This document shows positions 1 to 5,313 of a stretch of DNA of 5,313 nucleotides, in pieces. Each line of letters starts with the position of its first letter. Positions within the stretch are counted from its first letter, which is position 1. The notes beneath the pieces were generated by a model. The model had not been told where the DNA came from. It searched no databases and saw only the letters and a program-made list of their open reading frames with translations. Where the stretch lies: NCBI GenBank assembly GCA_945888535.1, contig CAMDAN010000132.1, forward strand, positions 1 to 5,313. Direction: 5' to 3'. This DNA is from Bordetella parapertussis (GTDB lineage: Bacteria; Pseudomonadota; Gammaproteobacteria; Burkholderiales; Burkholderiaceae_C). The position numbers and the translations under genes were made by a program.

Positions 1-32
1 GCCTGCTGCAGTTGAAGACTTAAATCAGACAT
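1..32 (-). CDS. Start of a divergent gene, product not identified (partial)
   Basis: Read leftward, an ATG at 32-30 opens a frame that stays open to the window edge and gives MSDLSLQLQQ plus the first two bases of the next codon. An AGG Shine-Dalgarno-like triplet (40-38) sits five bases upstream, within a short tandem of AGGTC (45-36), which supports this as a true start. Only ten residues are visible, so no domain can be read and no function is seen in the sequence. The gene is divergent from xseB and would be transcribed from the shared intergenic region. From memory, several Comamonadaceae carry a Rieske-type aromatic-ring dioxygenase alpha subunit divergent from xseB, with a similar amino terminus. 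That identity is a guess from gene order, not an observation. Confidence 0.45.
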   Translation of the reverse strand, partial: MSDLSLQLQQ

Positions 33-67
33 AAGGACCTGACCTAAAGACTCCCCACAGGGAGGGT

Positions 68-80
68 GCGCTTAGAGCGC
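68..80. repeat. Small inverted repeat GCGCT-TAG-AGCGC
   Basis: Five bases, GCGCT (68-72), are repeated in inverse at 76-80 around a three-base centre. A second small inverted repeat, CTCCC/GGGAG (51-55 and 60-64), lies just beside it. Both fall in the presumed leader of the leftward gene. They could be an operator or a leader hairpin, or simply chance; no known operator consensus is recognised. Confidence 0.2.
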
Positions 81-136
81 GAAATAGAAAAATTGGCCTG
101 ACACTTGGTCTAGAGGCCGGCGGCGGAACTGGGTTT

Positions 137-165
137 ATTGTACCCTTGCCCATTGGTATGGATAA
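137..165 (-). promoter_or_regulatory. Candidate promoter for the leftward divergent gene
   Basis: On the minus strand a TACAAT hexamer (142-137) matches five of six bases of the sigma-70 -10 consensus. Seventeen bases upstream lies TTATCC (165-160), a weak -35. A better hexamer, TTGCTT (169-164), is 21 bases away, which is too far for normal spacing. Transcription would start near 130 and leave a leader of about 100 bases before the ATG at 32. This is based on hexamer matching only. Confidence 0.3.
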
Positions 166-211
166 GCAAATAGGGATACGCCTAGCCTAAAATCTCCCCA
201 CTTAGAAAACC

Positions 212-217
212 TACAAT
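212..217 (+). promoter_or_regulatory. Candidate -10 box for the xseB-ispA-dxs operon
   Basis: TACAAT at 212-217 matches five of six bases of the -10 consensus and lies 24 bases before the xseB ATG, so the transcript would begin only about 15-20 bases before the gene. The stretch at the proper -35 distance (189-194) does not resemble TTGACA. A second -10-like hexamer, TAAAAT, lies at 188-193, also without a convincing -35. The placement before the operon is the main support; an activator-dependent or weak promoter is possible. Confidence 0.35.
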
Positions 218-241
218 GATTGCGACCTGTTGCATCAAACT

Positions 242-505
242 ATGACCCGATCTACCCCCAGCGCTAAAAGCCCCCCAAACCACCCGGACTCCACGCAAAC
301 CCCTGCCCATTACGAAGCTGCAATGGATGAGTTAGAGGTTTTAGTGGCCCAAATGGAGTCTGGCGATCTGCCTTTGGATCAATTGCTTTCGCAATACCAA
401 AGGGGTGCACATTTACTCCAGTTTTGCCGCGATAAGCTACAAGCGGTTGAAGACCAAATGAAGGTTCTTGATGGCGGCGTACTCAAACCTTGGAAAAATC
501 CATGA
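242..505 (+). CDS. xseB: Exodeoxyribonuclease VII small subunit XseB
   Basis: XseB is the small helical subunit of exonuclease VII, which degrades single-stranded DNA in both directions in the cytoplasm; several copies bind the catalytic XseA subunit, whose gene is not in this window. The 87-residue product is close to the usual 75-90. The conserved core runs from about residue 24 (YEAAMDELE) through [15 protein letters not shown] (41-55) to the FCRDKLQ...DQMKVLD segment (61-77), two helices with a short turn as expected for the family. Residues 1-23 are a Ser/Pro/Thr-rich, probably disordered tail, which varies widely in this family. ATG at 242 is preferred; an in-frame TTG at 230 would add four residues, and neither has a clear Shine-Dalgarno sequence. 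The stop overlaps the ispA start as ATGA, indicating translational coupling. The family assignment is firm; the exact start is less certain. Confidence 0.9.
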   Translation: MTRSTPSAKSPPNHPDSTQTPAHYEAAMDELEVLVAQMESGDLPLDQLLSQYQRGAHLLQFCRDKLQAVEDQMKVLDGGVLKPWKNP

Positions 506-1440
506 GTCTGGTGCCAGAGTTTTCGCTTGAATCTTGGATGACGCAACGCTTGTCGGAGGTCGAACAAGCCTTAGACAACTGGGTCAGTACCCAAGCCCCT
601 GCGGGACTGGCGCATGCTGCGCCGGTGGAGTTAGTCCATGCCATGCGTTACGCTGTGTTAGATGGCGGTAAGCGTTTGCGTCCTCTGCTGGTGTTGGCAA
701 CCTTTGAGGCCTTAAGTCCTGGTGACCCATCCCCTGGTCAAACCGCAGCCCTGCGCGCTGCCTGTGCCGTTGAGCTTATTCACGCGTACTCCTTAGTCCA
801 TGACGATATGCCCTGCATGGACAACGATGTTTTGCGGCGAGGTAAACCCACAGTGCACGTCCAGTTTGGGCAGGCCAGTGCGTTGTTGGCCGGTGATGCT
901 TTACAGGCCTTGGCTTTTGAAATATTGACTCCAAGCGACGGTTCCGTAGCGGCGGATACCCAAGCGCGTTTGTGTGCACTACTTTCCCGAGCCGCTGGAA
1001 GTTCCGGAATGGCGGGAGGGCAAGCCATCGATTTAGCCAGCGTCGGCCACGCGTTAACCGAGCAACAACTAAGGGAAATGCACCAGCTTAAAACCGGCGC
1101 GCTCATCCAAGGCAGCGTGTTAATGGGAGCGGCTTGTGCGAGCCCCAGCCCAGAGGCCTTGCGTGGTTTGACAGCCTATGGCGAATCCATGGGTTTGGCG
1201 TTTCAGGTGGTTGACGATATTTTGGATGTCATCGCCGACGCTGAAAAACTTGGTAAAACCGTCGGTAAAGACGCCCAGAACGACAAGCCAACGTATGTCT
1301 CTTTAATGGGCCTTTCCAAAAGCCAAGCCTATGCGCAAGAATTGCTTGCTTCAGCTTTATCTGCGTTAGAAGCCAGCGGCCTGCGCGATACCCAAGCCCT
1401 GAGCGCACTGGCCGATAGGGTGGTCAACCGCGGTCACTGA
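502..1440 (+). CDS. ispA: Farnesyl diphosphate synthase (short-chain polyprenyl synthetase)
   Basis: IspA is a cytoplasmic trans-prenyltransferase that adds isopentenyl diphosphate to dimethylallyl and then geranyl diphosphate, giving farnesyl diphosphate for quinone side chains and undecaprenyl carriers. The 312-residue product has the family motifs in order: GGKRLRP (55-61), first aspartate-rich motif DDMPCMD (101-107) followed by LRRGKPT (111-117), AGDALQ, and second aspartate-rich motif DDILD (238-242), then GKTVGKD and DKPTY. Tyr five residues before the first motif and the two-residue insertion inside it are typical of bacterial C15 synthases, so product length C15 is favoured over C20, though not proven. 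ATG at 502 overlaps the xseB stop by four bases, and GGAA (492-495) lies six bases ahead as a modest ribosome binding site. An in-frame TTG at 490 is less likely. Dxs, an upstream enzyme of the same pathway, is next. Confidence 0.95.
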   Translation: MSLVPEFSLESWMTQRLSEVEQALDNWVSTQAPAGLAHAAPVELVHAMRYAVLDGGKRLRPLLVLATFEALSPGDPSPGQTAALRAACAVELIHAYSLVHDDMPCMDNDVLRRGKPTVHVQFGQASALLAGDALQALAFEILTPSDGSVAADTQARLCALLSRAAGSSGMAGGQAIDLASVGHALTEQQLREMHQLKTGALIQGSVLMGAACASPSPEALRGLTAYGESMGLAFQVVDDILDVIADAEKLGKTVGKDAQNDKPTYVSLMGLSKSQAYAQELLASALSALEASGLRDTQALSALADRVVNRGH

Positions 1441-1484
1441 CGCTTTTCGATTCATAAAATTAAACCATAGCGACATCACATTCC

Positions 1485-3365
1485 ATGCCCCATAACCCCA
1501 CGCTCTCGCCCCCCTTGCTTGCAAGTGTGAATGCGCCGCAAGACTTGAGGCGTTTGCCGCGAGCGCAACTGCGCGCTTTGGCAGACGAGCTTCGTTCCTA
1601 CCTGTTAGAAAGTGTGGCGAAAACGGGTGGGCATTTAAGCTCTAACTTGGGAACGGTGGAACTGAGCGTGGCCTTGCACTATGTTTTTCAGACACCCGAA
1701 GACCGCATCGTTTGGGATGTAGGACACCAAACTTACCCGCATAAAATTTTGACCGGTCGGCGCGATCGGATGTCAACCTTGCGGCAGCTCGGCGGGCTCA
1801 GTGGGTTTCCGCAGCGTGCTGAAAGTGAATTTGATACCTTTGGAACCGCGCATTCGAGCACCTCGATTTCCGCTGCCCTTGGTATGGCCATGGCTGCAAA
1901 AATCAAGGGGGAAGACCGCTATTCTGTGGCCGTGATTGGAGACGGCGCTTTGACGGCCGGCATGGCCTTTGAAGCTCTCAACAACGCCGGGATTGCCGAT
2001 TGCCGTTTGCTCGTGATACTCAATGACAACGACATGAGCATCAGCCCGCCGGTTGGCGCGTTGAACCGGTACTTGGCGCAACTCATGAGCGGGCAGTTTT
2101 ACGCGAAGGCGAAAAATGTCGGTAAGAGTGTTCTAAAAGGTGCGCCTCCTTTGTTTGAGTTGGCTAAACGTATTGAAGAACACGCCAAAGGCATGGTGGT
2201 TCCCGCCACGCTTTTTGAAAAATTTGGCTTCAATTACATCGGTCCCATCGACGGGCACGATCTGGATTCTTTAATCCCCACGCTTGAAAACATCAAACAA
2301 CTTGAGGGGCCGCAGTTTCTTCACGTTGTGACCAAAAAAGGGCAGGGCTACAAATTAGCCGAAGCCGACCCCGTGGCCTACCACGGCCCGGGTAAATTTG
2401 ATCCGGCGGTAGGCTTGCAAAAACCCACTCAAGCGCCCAAGCAAACCTTCACCCAAGTGTTTGGCCAATGGTTGTGTGACATGGCGGAGAAAGACCCGCG
2501 TTTGGTGGGTATCACGCCCGCCATGCGTGAGGGATCAGGAATGGTCGAGTTCGAAGCCCGCTTCCCAGAGCGGTACTTTGACGTTGGAATTGCCGAGCAG
2601 CATGCCGTCACGTTTGCGGCGGGCTTGGCCTGCGAAGGTCTCAAGCCGGTGGTAGCCATTTACTCTACCTTTTTGCAGCGGGCCTATGACCAATTGATTC
2701 ATGACGTAGCCATTCAAAACTTGCCGGTGGTATTTGCTTTGGATCGGGCAGGCTTGGTCGGGGCCGATGGCGCGACCCACGCCGGCGCTTACGATATTCC
2801 TTACTTACGCTGCATCCCCAACGTCAGCATTGCTTGCCCTGCGGATGAAAACGAGTGCCGCCAGCTTTTGAGTACGGCGTTCGCCCAAAACCATCCTGTC
2901 GCCGTTCGGTATCCGCGCGGCGCGGGCGTTGGAATAGCCGTGCGTTCGAATTTGGACGCGCTTGCCTTTGGCAAGGGCGAAATGCGGATTCAAGGGAAAC
3001 AGATTGCTATTTTGGTGTTTGGAAGTTTGCTGTATCCGGCGATGGAAGCGGCTAAAGCATTAGGGGCCAGCGTTGTCAATATGCGCTGGGCTAAACCTTT
3101 GGATACCGAGTTGTTAATCCAAGTTGCCAAGACCCATACCGCTTTGGTTACCTTGGAGGACGGCGCGATCATGGGCGGCGCAGGAAGCGCCGTGCTTGAA
3201 GCGCTTCAAACTGCAGGCTTGGTATTGCCGGTATTGCAACTGGGCTTACCTGACGCTTTTATCGAGCATGGCGACCCTGTCGCTCTGATGGCCTCGCTGG
3301 GTCTTAACGCACAGGGCATACAAGCGTCAATCCAATCACGATTTACCGTTATTTCCGAGCATTGA
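1485..3365 (+). CDS. dxs: 1-deoxy-D-xylulose-5-phosphate synthase
   Basis: Dxs is a cytoplasmic, thiamine diphosphate- and Mg-dependent enzyme that joins pyruvate and glyceraldehyde 3-phosphate, with loss of CO2, to give DXP; it is the committed and usually flux-controlling step of the MEP isoprenoid pathway and also feeds thiamine and pyridoxal synthesis. The 626 residues match the usual 620-640. Visible landmarks are His50 in [13 protein letters not shown], the thiamine-diphosphate motif GDG (152-154) ending at Asn182 in LNDNDMS, the catalytic Glu371 in [12 protein letters not shown], His432 in [12 protein letters not shown], and VRYPRG (474-479), followed by the C-terminal transketolase-like domain with AIMGGAGS. 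All key positions are intact. The start at 1485 aligns with known Dxs amino termini but lacks a clear Shine-Dalgarno sequence, after a 44-base gap from ispA. It is probably cotranscribed with ispA and is the last gene of the operon. Confidence 0.97.
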   Translation: MPHNPTLSPPLLASVNAPQDLRRLPRAQLRALADELRSYLLESVAKTGGHLSSNLGTVELSVALHYVFQTPEDRIVWDVGHQTYPHKILTGRRDRMSTLRQLGGLSGFPQRAESEFDTFGTAHSSTSISAALGMAMAAKIKGEDRYSVAVIGDGALTAGMAFEALNNAGIADCRLLVILNDNDMSISPPVGALNRYLAQLMSGQFYAKAKNVGKSVLKGAPPLFELAKRIEEHAKGMVVPATLFEKFGFNYIGPIDGHDLDSLIPTLENIKQLEGPQFLHVVTKKGQGYKLAEADPVAYHGPGKFDPAVGLQKPTQAPKQTFTQVFGQWLCDMAEKDPRLVGITPAMREGSGMVEFEARFPERYFDVGIAEQHAVTFAAGLACEGLKPVVAIYSTFLQRAYDQLIHDVAIQNLPVVFALDRAGLVGADGATHAGAYDIPYLRCIPNVSIACPADENECRQLLSTAFAQNHPVAVRYPRGAGVGIAVRSNLDALAFGKGEMRIQGKQIAILVFGSLLYPAMEAAKALGASVVNMRWAKPLDTELLIQVAKTHTALVTLEDGAIMGGAGSAVLEALQTAGLVLPVLQLGLPDAFIEHGDPVALMASLGLNAQGIQASIQSRFTVISEH

Positions 3366-3398
3366 CAAGGGAAAACCCCCTCCCTTGGGCCCAGTTGG

Positions 3399-3422
3399 CC
3401 GTCTTACAATTCAGACGGTTTT
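3399..3422 (+). terminator. Possible intrinsic terminator after dxs
   Basis: CCGTCT (3399-3404) is repeated in inverse as AGACGG (3413-3418) around an eight-base loop, and four T residues follow at once (3419-3422). The two G bases before the stem could add G-U pairs. The stem is only six pairs and the T run is short, so termination would be moderate. A second perfect seven-pair hairpin (CAAGGGA 3366-3372 with TCCCTTG 3381-3387) lies directly after the dxs stop but has no T run. The loop contains TACAAT, so the same bases could instead serve a promoter for dctP. Confidence 0.4.
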
Positions 3423-3430
3423 AAGATATT
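3403..3430 (+). promoter_or_regulatory. Candidate promoter for the TRAP binding-protein gene
   Basis: CTTACA (3403-3408) and GATATT (3425-3430) each match four of six sigma-70 consensus bases and are separated by 16 bases; transcription would start near 3437, giving a leader of about 50 bases. Alternatively TACAAT (3405-3410) could be the -10 box, but no good -35 lies at the proper distance (TTGGGC at 3385-3390 is only 14 bases away). A separate promoter is expected because the gene has its own strong ribosome binding site and unrelated function, but the exact site is uncertain. Confidence 0.3.
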
Positions 3431-3477
3431 AAACTTCGCATTAAAGCCAGTTTTTTGGCAAATGCATCTACCTTTTT

Positions 3478-3483
3478 AAGGAG
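3478..3483 (+). promoter_or_regulatory. Strong Shine-Dalgarno sequence for dctP
   Basis: AAGGAG lies six bases before the ATG at 3490. It is the only near-consensus ribosome binding site in the window, which fixes the dctP start and suggests much stronger translation than for xseB or dxs. High expression is typical of periplasmic binding proteins. Confidence 0.85.
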
Positions 3484-3489
3484 TACTTC

Positions 3490-4572
3490 ATGGATCGTCG
3501 TTCGATAATTAAAAACGCAGGAATAGCGGGTGTTCTGGCCGCTGGAGCCGCACCTGCCGTTCATGCGCAAACTTCTGAAATTCGCTGGCGTTTGGCGTCC
3601 AGTTTTCCTAAGGCGCTTGATACCATTTTTGGTGCCGCAGATTCTTTTGCTAAAAAAGTAAAAGAACTCTCAGGGGGCAAATTCATTATTTCTACCCATG
3701 CAGGCGGCGAGCTTATGCCTGCCTTTGGCGTAGTCGACGGCGTACAAAACGGTACCGTTGAAATGGCGCACACGGCACCCTACTATTTCCACGGCAAAGA
3801 TGAGACATTTGCTTTGGGTTGTGCCATTCCTTTTGGTTTGAACAGCCGCCAAATGACAGCTTGGATGTACCAAGGCAATGGTGGAAAACTCATGCGTGAG
3901 TTTTACGCAAAGTACAACATCGTCAACTTCCCCATGGGAAACACCGGCGCCCAAATGGGTGGCTTTTACCGTAAAGAAATCAAATCGGTTAAAGACATCA
4001 AGGGTATGAAATTCCGCGTGGGTGGTTTTGCTGGGCGCGTGTTTGAACGCATGGGCGGCGTTCCTCAAAATATTCCTGGTGGAGAAATCTACACCGCTTT
4101 GGAAAAAGGGACGATCGACGCTGCGGAGTGGGTGGGTCCGTACGATGACCAAAAATTGGGCCTTAATAAAGTCGCACCGTTTTACTACTACCCCGGCTGG
4201 TGGGAAGGCGGTCCTCAGTTGGATTTGTTTGTCAATGACAAAGCCTTTGCTAGCCTTTCCCCAGAAAACAAGGCCATCATTGAATGTGCTGCCGCCTTTG
4301 CGCACACTGAAATGCAAGCCAAATACGATGCCAAGAACCCGGATGCATTGAAACAACTGGTGGGCGCAAAAACAAAAGTTTTGCCATTCCCCAAGGATGT
4401 TCTCGATTTGGCCTTCAAAGAGTCTATGAAACTTTATGCTGAGATCACGGAGAAGAATGAAAACTGGAAGAAAGTTTATTCTGATTACTCCGCGTTCCGT
4501 AAAGATCAAAACTTATGGTTCCGCTTTACTGAAGCGCGTTTTGATTCCTTCATGCAAAGCCAAAAGCTCTAA
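3490..4572 (+). CDS. dctP: TRAP transporter periplasmic solute-binding protein (DctP family, TakP-like)
   Basis: This is the extracytoplasmic receptor of a tripartite ATP-independent transporter; it captures an organic acid and hands it to DctQ/DctM membrane proteins, usually with Na+ co-transport. The 360-residue product begins with a signal peptide: RRSIIK near the amino terminus (residues 3-8) resembles a twin-arginine motif, then a Gly/Ala-rich core, with likely cleavage after AVHA (residue 26). The mature part has the DctP fold hallmarks: AHTAPYYF, NTGAQMGG with Gln155, the FRVGG segment with Arg176 expected to bind the ligand carboxylate, and AAEW (Glu213-Trp214), the pair that in the TakP subgroup helps bind Na+ and a 2-oxoacid. 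The ligand is thus probably a 2-oxoacid such as pyruvate, or a related hydroxy acid, by family analogy. No dctQ or dctM is adjacent; a terminator follows, so the gene is likely monocistronic. Confidence 0.92.
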   Translation: MDRRSIIKNAGIAGVLAAGAAPAVHAQTSEIRWRLASSFPKALDTIFGAADSFAKKVKELSGGKFIISTHAGGELMPAFGVVDGVQNGTVEMAHTAPYYFHGKDETFALGCAIPFGLNSRQMTAWMYQGNGGKLMREFYAKYNIVNFPMGNTGAQMGGFYRKEIKSVKDIKGMKFRVGGFAGRVFERMGGVPQNIPGGEIYTALEKGTIDAAEWVGPYDDQKLGLNKVAPFYYYPGWWEGGPQLDLFVNDKAFASLSPENKAIIECAAAFAHTEMQAKYDAKNPDALKQLVGAKTKVLPFPKDVLDLAFKESMKLYAEITEKNENWKKVYSDYSAFRKDQNLWFRFTEARFDSFMQSQKL

Positions 4573-4586
4573 GCGGTTGAAGCAAT

Positions 4587-4623
4587 AAAAAAAGCCCCGC
4601 AGCGCATGCTGCGGGGCTTTTTT
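4587..4623. terminator. Strong bidirectional intrinsic terminator
   Basis: GCCCCGCAGC (4594-4603) pairs perfectly with GCTGCGGGGC (4608-4617) around the four-base loop GCAT. Seven A residues (4587-4593) precede the stem and six T residues (4618-4623) follow it, so it reads as a terminator on both strands. It lies 14 bases after the dctP stop and 12 bases beyond the stop of the convergent nhaD gene, serving both. Confidence 0.95.
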
Positions 4624-4635
4624 GTGGGTTCGGCT

Positions 4636-5313
4636 TTAATGTAAAAGGTTGTATTCAGCGATATAAAAGACTGCGCCAGCCAGATAGCCTATCAATGCCA
4701 GGCCACTGATTTTTTTGACATACCAAATAAAGTCAATCTTTTCAAGGCCCATTGCGGCAACTCCGGCTGCAGATCCAATGATAAGAATAGAGCCGCCTGT
4801 ACCTGCGCAATAGGCCAAGAACTCCCATAAGAAACTATCTGGCGGGTATGTTTCTAGGCTGTACATCCCCATGGACGCAGCGACCAATGGAACGTTGTCA
4901 ACCACTGCACTGACCAGTCCGATAACCATCACGATCACATCTTGACGCCCAATTGTGGTGTCAAGCCATTTGGCAATATCAGCCAGTACATGGGTGTGCT
5001 CTAAGACAGCCACACTGAGCAAAATACCGATAAAAAATACGATAGAGCTCATGTCGATGCGCGTAAGCGCACGGGCCAAGGTCAGGCGTTGTTTACGCAA
5101 CTCCTCCTCCTTGCGGTGGACCACGTCGCCCACTAACCACAACACACCCAAGCCAAAAAGGATTCCCATAAACGGTGGTAAGTGGGTCAAGGTTTTAAAT
5201 ACTGGAACGAGCACCAGGATCGCCAAGCCAGAAAAAAACATCAGGTTGCGCTCAAAACTACTGGTTTCAAACAGCGCATCCGCCTCCGAGCGTTGGGGTG
5301 CAATCACTGGGCG
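4636..5313 (-). CDS. nhaD: NhaD-type Na+/H+ antiporter, C-terminal part (partial)
   Basis: NhaD proteins are inner-membrane antiporters of the ion transporter superfamily that expel Na+ (or Li+) in exchange for protons. The frame is open to the right edge, so the visible 225 residues are the C-terminal half of a protein usually about 450-490 long; a GTG at 5307 is internal, not a start. Counting from the edge, hydrophobic segments lie at about 23-43 and 45-65, followed by a charged loop (HRKEEELRKQR), then further segments including SSIVFFIGILLSVAVLEH, the intramembrane motif SAVVDNVPLVAA with its Asp-Asn-Pro, GTGGSILIIGSAAGVAAMG, and a last helix near the carboxyl end. The DNVP and GTGGS motifs are characteristic of NhaD within this superfamily. 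It converges on dctP and shares its terminator. An arsenite-permease-like relative is the main alternative, but the motifs favour NhaD. Confidence 0.88.
   Translation of the reverse strand, partial: RPVIAPQRSEADALFETSSFERNLMFFSGLAILVLVPVFKTLTHLPPFMGILFGLGVLWLVGDVVHRKEEELRKQRLTLARALTRIDMSSIVFFIGILLSVAVLEHTHVLADIAKWLDTTIGRQDVIVMVIGLVSAVVDNVPLVAASMGMYSLETYPPDSFLWEFLAYCAGTGGSILIIGSAAGVAAMGLEKIDFIWYVKKISGLALIGYLAGAVFYIAEYNLLH

Noticed and set aside
20..153. Leftward frame from an ATG at 153 (MGKGTINPVPPP...) ending at a stop near 28-26
   Set aside because: It gives about 42 residues of low-complexity sequence with no ribosome binding site or family resemblance, and it overlaps the start of the better supported leftward gene at 32.
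3196..3209. Perfect 14-base palindrome TTGAAGCGCTTCAA inside dxs
   Set aside because: It encodes conserved-looking LEALQ residues within the Dxs frame, and one such palindrome in about 5 kb is close to chance expectation. No link to a known operator.
3451..3475. Possible sigma-54 promoter around TTTTTTGGCA before dctP
   Set aside because: The GG is not followed by a GC element at the required -24/-12 spacing; the nearest GC is several bases too close.
3670..4509. A 279-codon open frame on the minus strand, antisense to dctP
   Set aside because: It lies wholly inside a well-conserved gene, its translation shows no recognisable domain and an odd His/Phe/Arg-rich mix, and it has no convincing ribosome binding site. 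It is most simply a shadow of the dctP codon pattern.
5305..5307. GTG at the right end as a start codon for a 223-residue antiporter protein
   Set aside because: The frame continues open to the edge, there is no ribosome binding site visible, and the length is about half that of NhaD proteins, so the gene is simply truncated by the window.
1..5313. CRISPR arrays, insertion sequences, tRNA or rRNA genes, riboswitches
   Set aside because: No regularly spaced repeats, transposase frames, terminal inverted repeats, tRNA-like cloverleafs or recognised riboswitch cores were seen; nearly all bases belong to conserved housekeeping or transport genes.

Overview
The window is ordinary chromosomal sequence from a proteobacterium, most likely a betaproteobacterium of the order Burkholderiales and probably Comamonadaceae-like. 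This rests on the xseB-ispA-dxs gene order, on protein sequences that read like betaproteobacterial versions of these families, on a TakP-type TRAP binding protein, and on promoter -10 boxes of the TACAAT type. Base composition looks moderate by eye (roughly half G+C, not computed), which is low for that family and would fit a freshwater lineage; that last step is inference.

Layout. Positions 1-32 hold the first ten codons of a leftward gene that runs off the left edge. Positions 33-241 form a divergent intergenic region with candidate promoters in both directions. Positions 242-3365 carry a rightward three-gene cluster: xseB (small subunit of exonuclease VII), ispA (farnesyl diphosphate synthase, overlapping xseB by 4 bases) and dxs (1-deoxy-D-xylulose-5-phosphate synthase, after a 44-base gap). 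Positions 3366-3489 hold two possible hairpins, promoter-like hexamers and a strong ribosome binding site. Positions 3490-4572 encode a periplasmic solute-binding protein of a TRAP transporter with a twin-arginine-like signal peptide. A strong two-way terminator at 4587-4623 separates it from a convergent leftward gene at 4636-5313, the C-terminal half of an NhaD-type Na+/H+ antiporter cut by the right edge.

How the genes fit together. Dxs makes the first intermediate of the MEP isoprenoid pathway, and IspA condenses the resulting C5 units to the C15 farnesyl diphosphate used for quinones and undecaprenyl carriers; xseB is a common passenger in this operon. The TRAP binding protein stands alone, without membrane subunits in view, so its partner DctQ/DctM proteins must lie elsewhere if it is functional. 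TRAP transport is usually Na+-driven and NhaD exports Na+, so the two convergent genes share an ion economy, but nothing here shows co-regulation.

I found no undescribed system, mobile element, CRISPR array, rRNA or tRNA. The points worth checking are the lone binding protein after dxs, its possible Tat export, the dxs/dctP intergenic structure, and the identity of the gene cut at the left edge.
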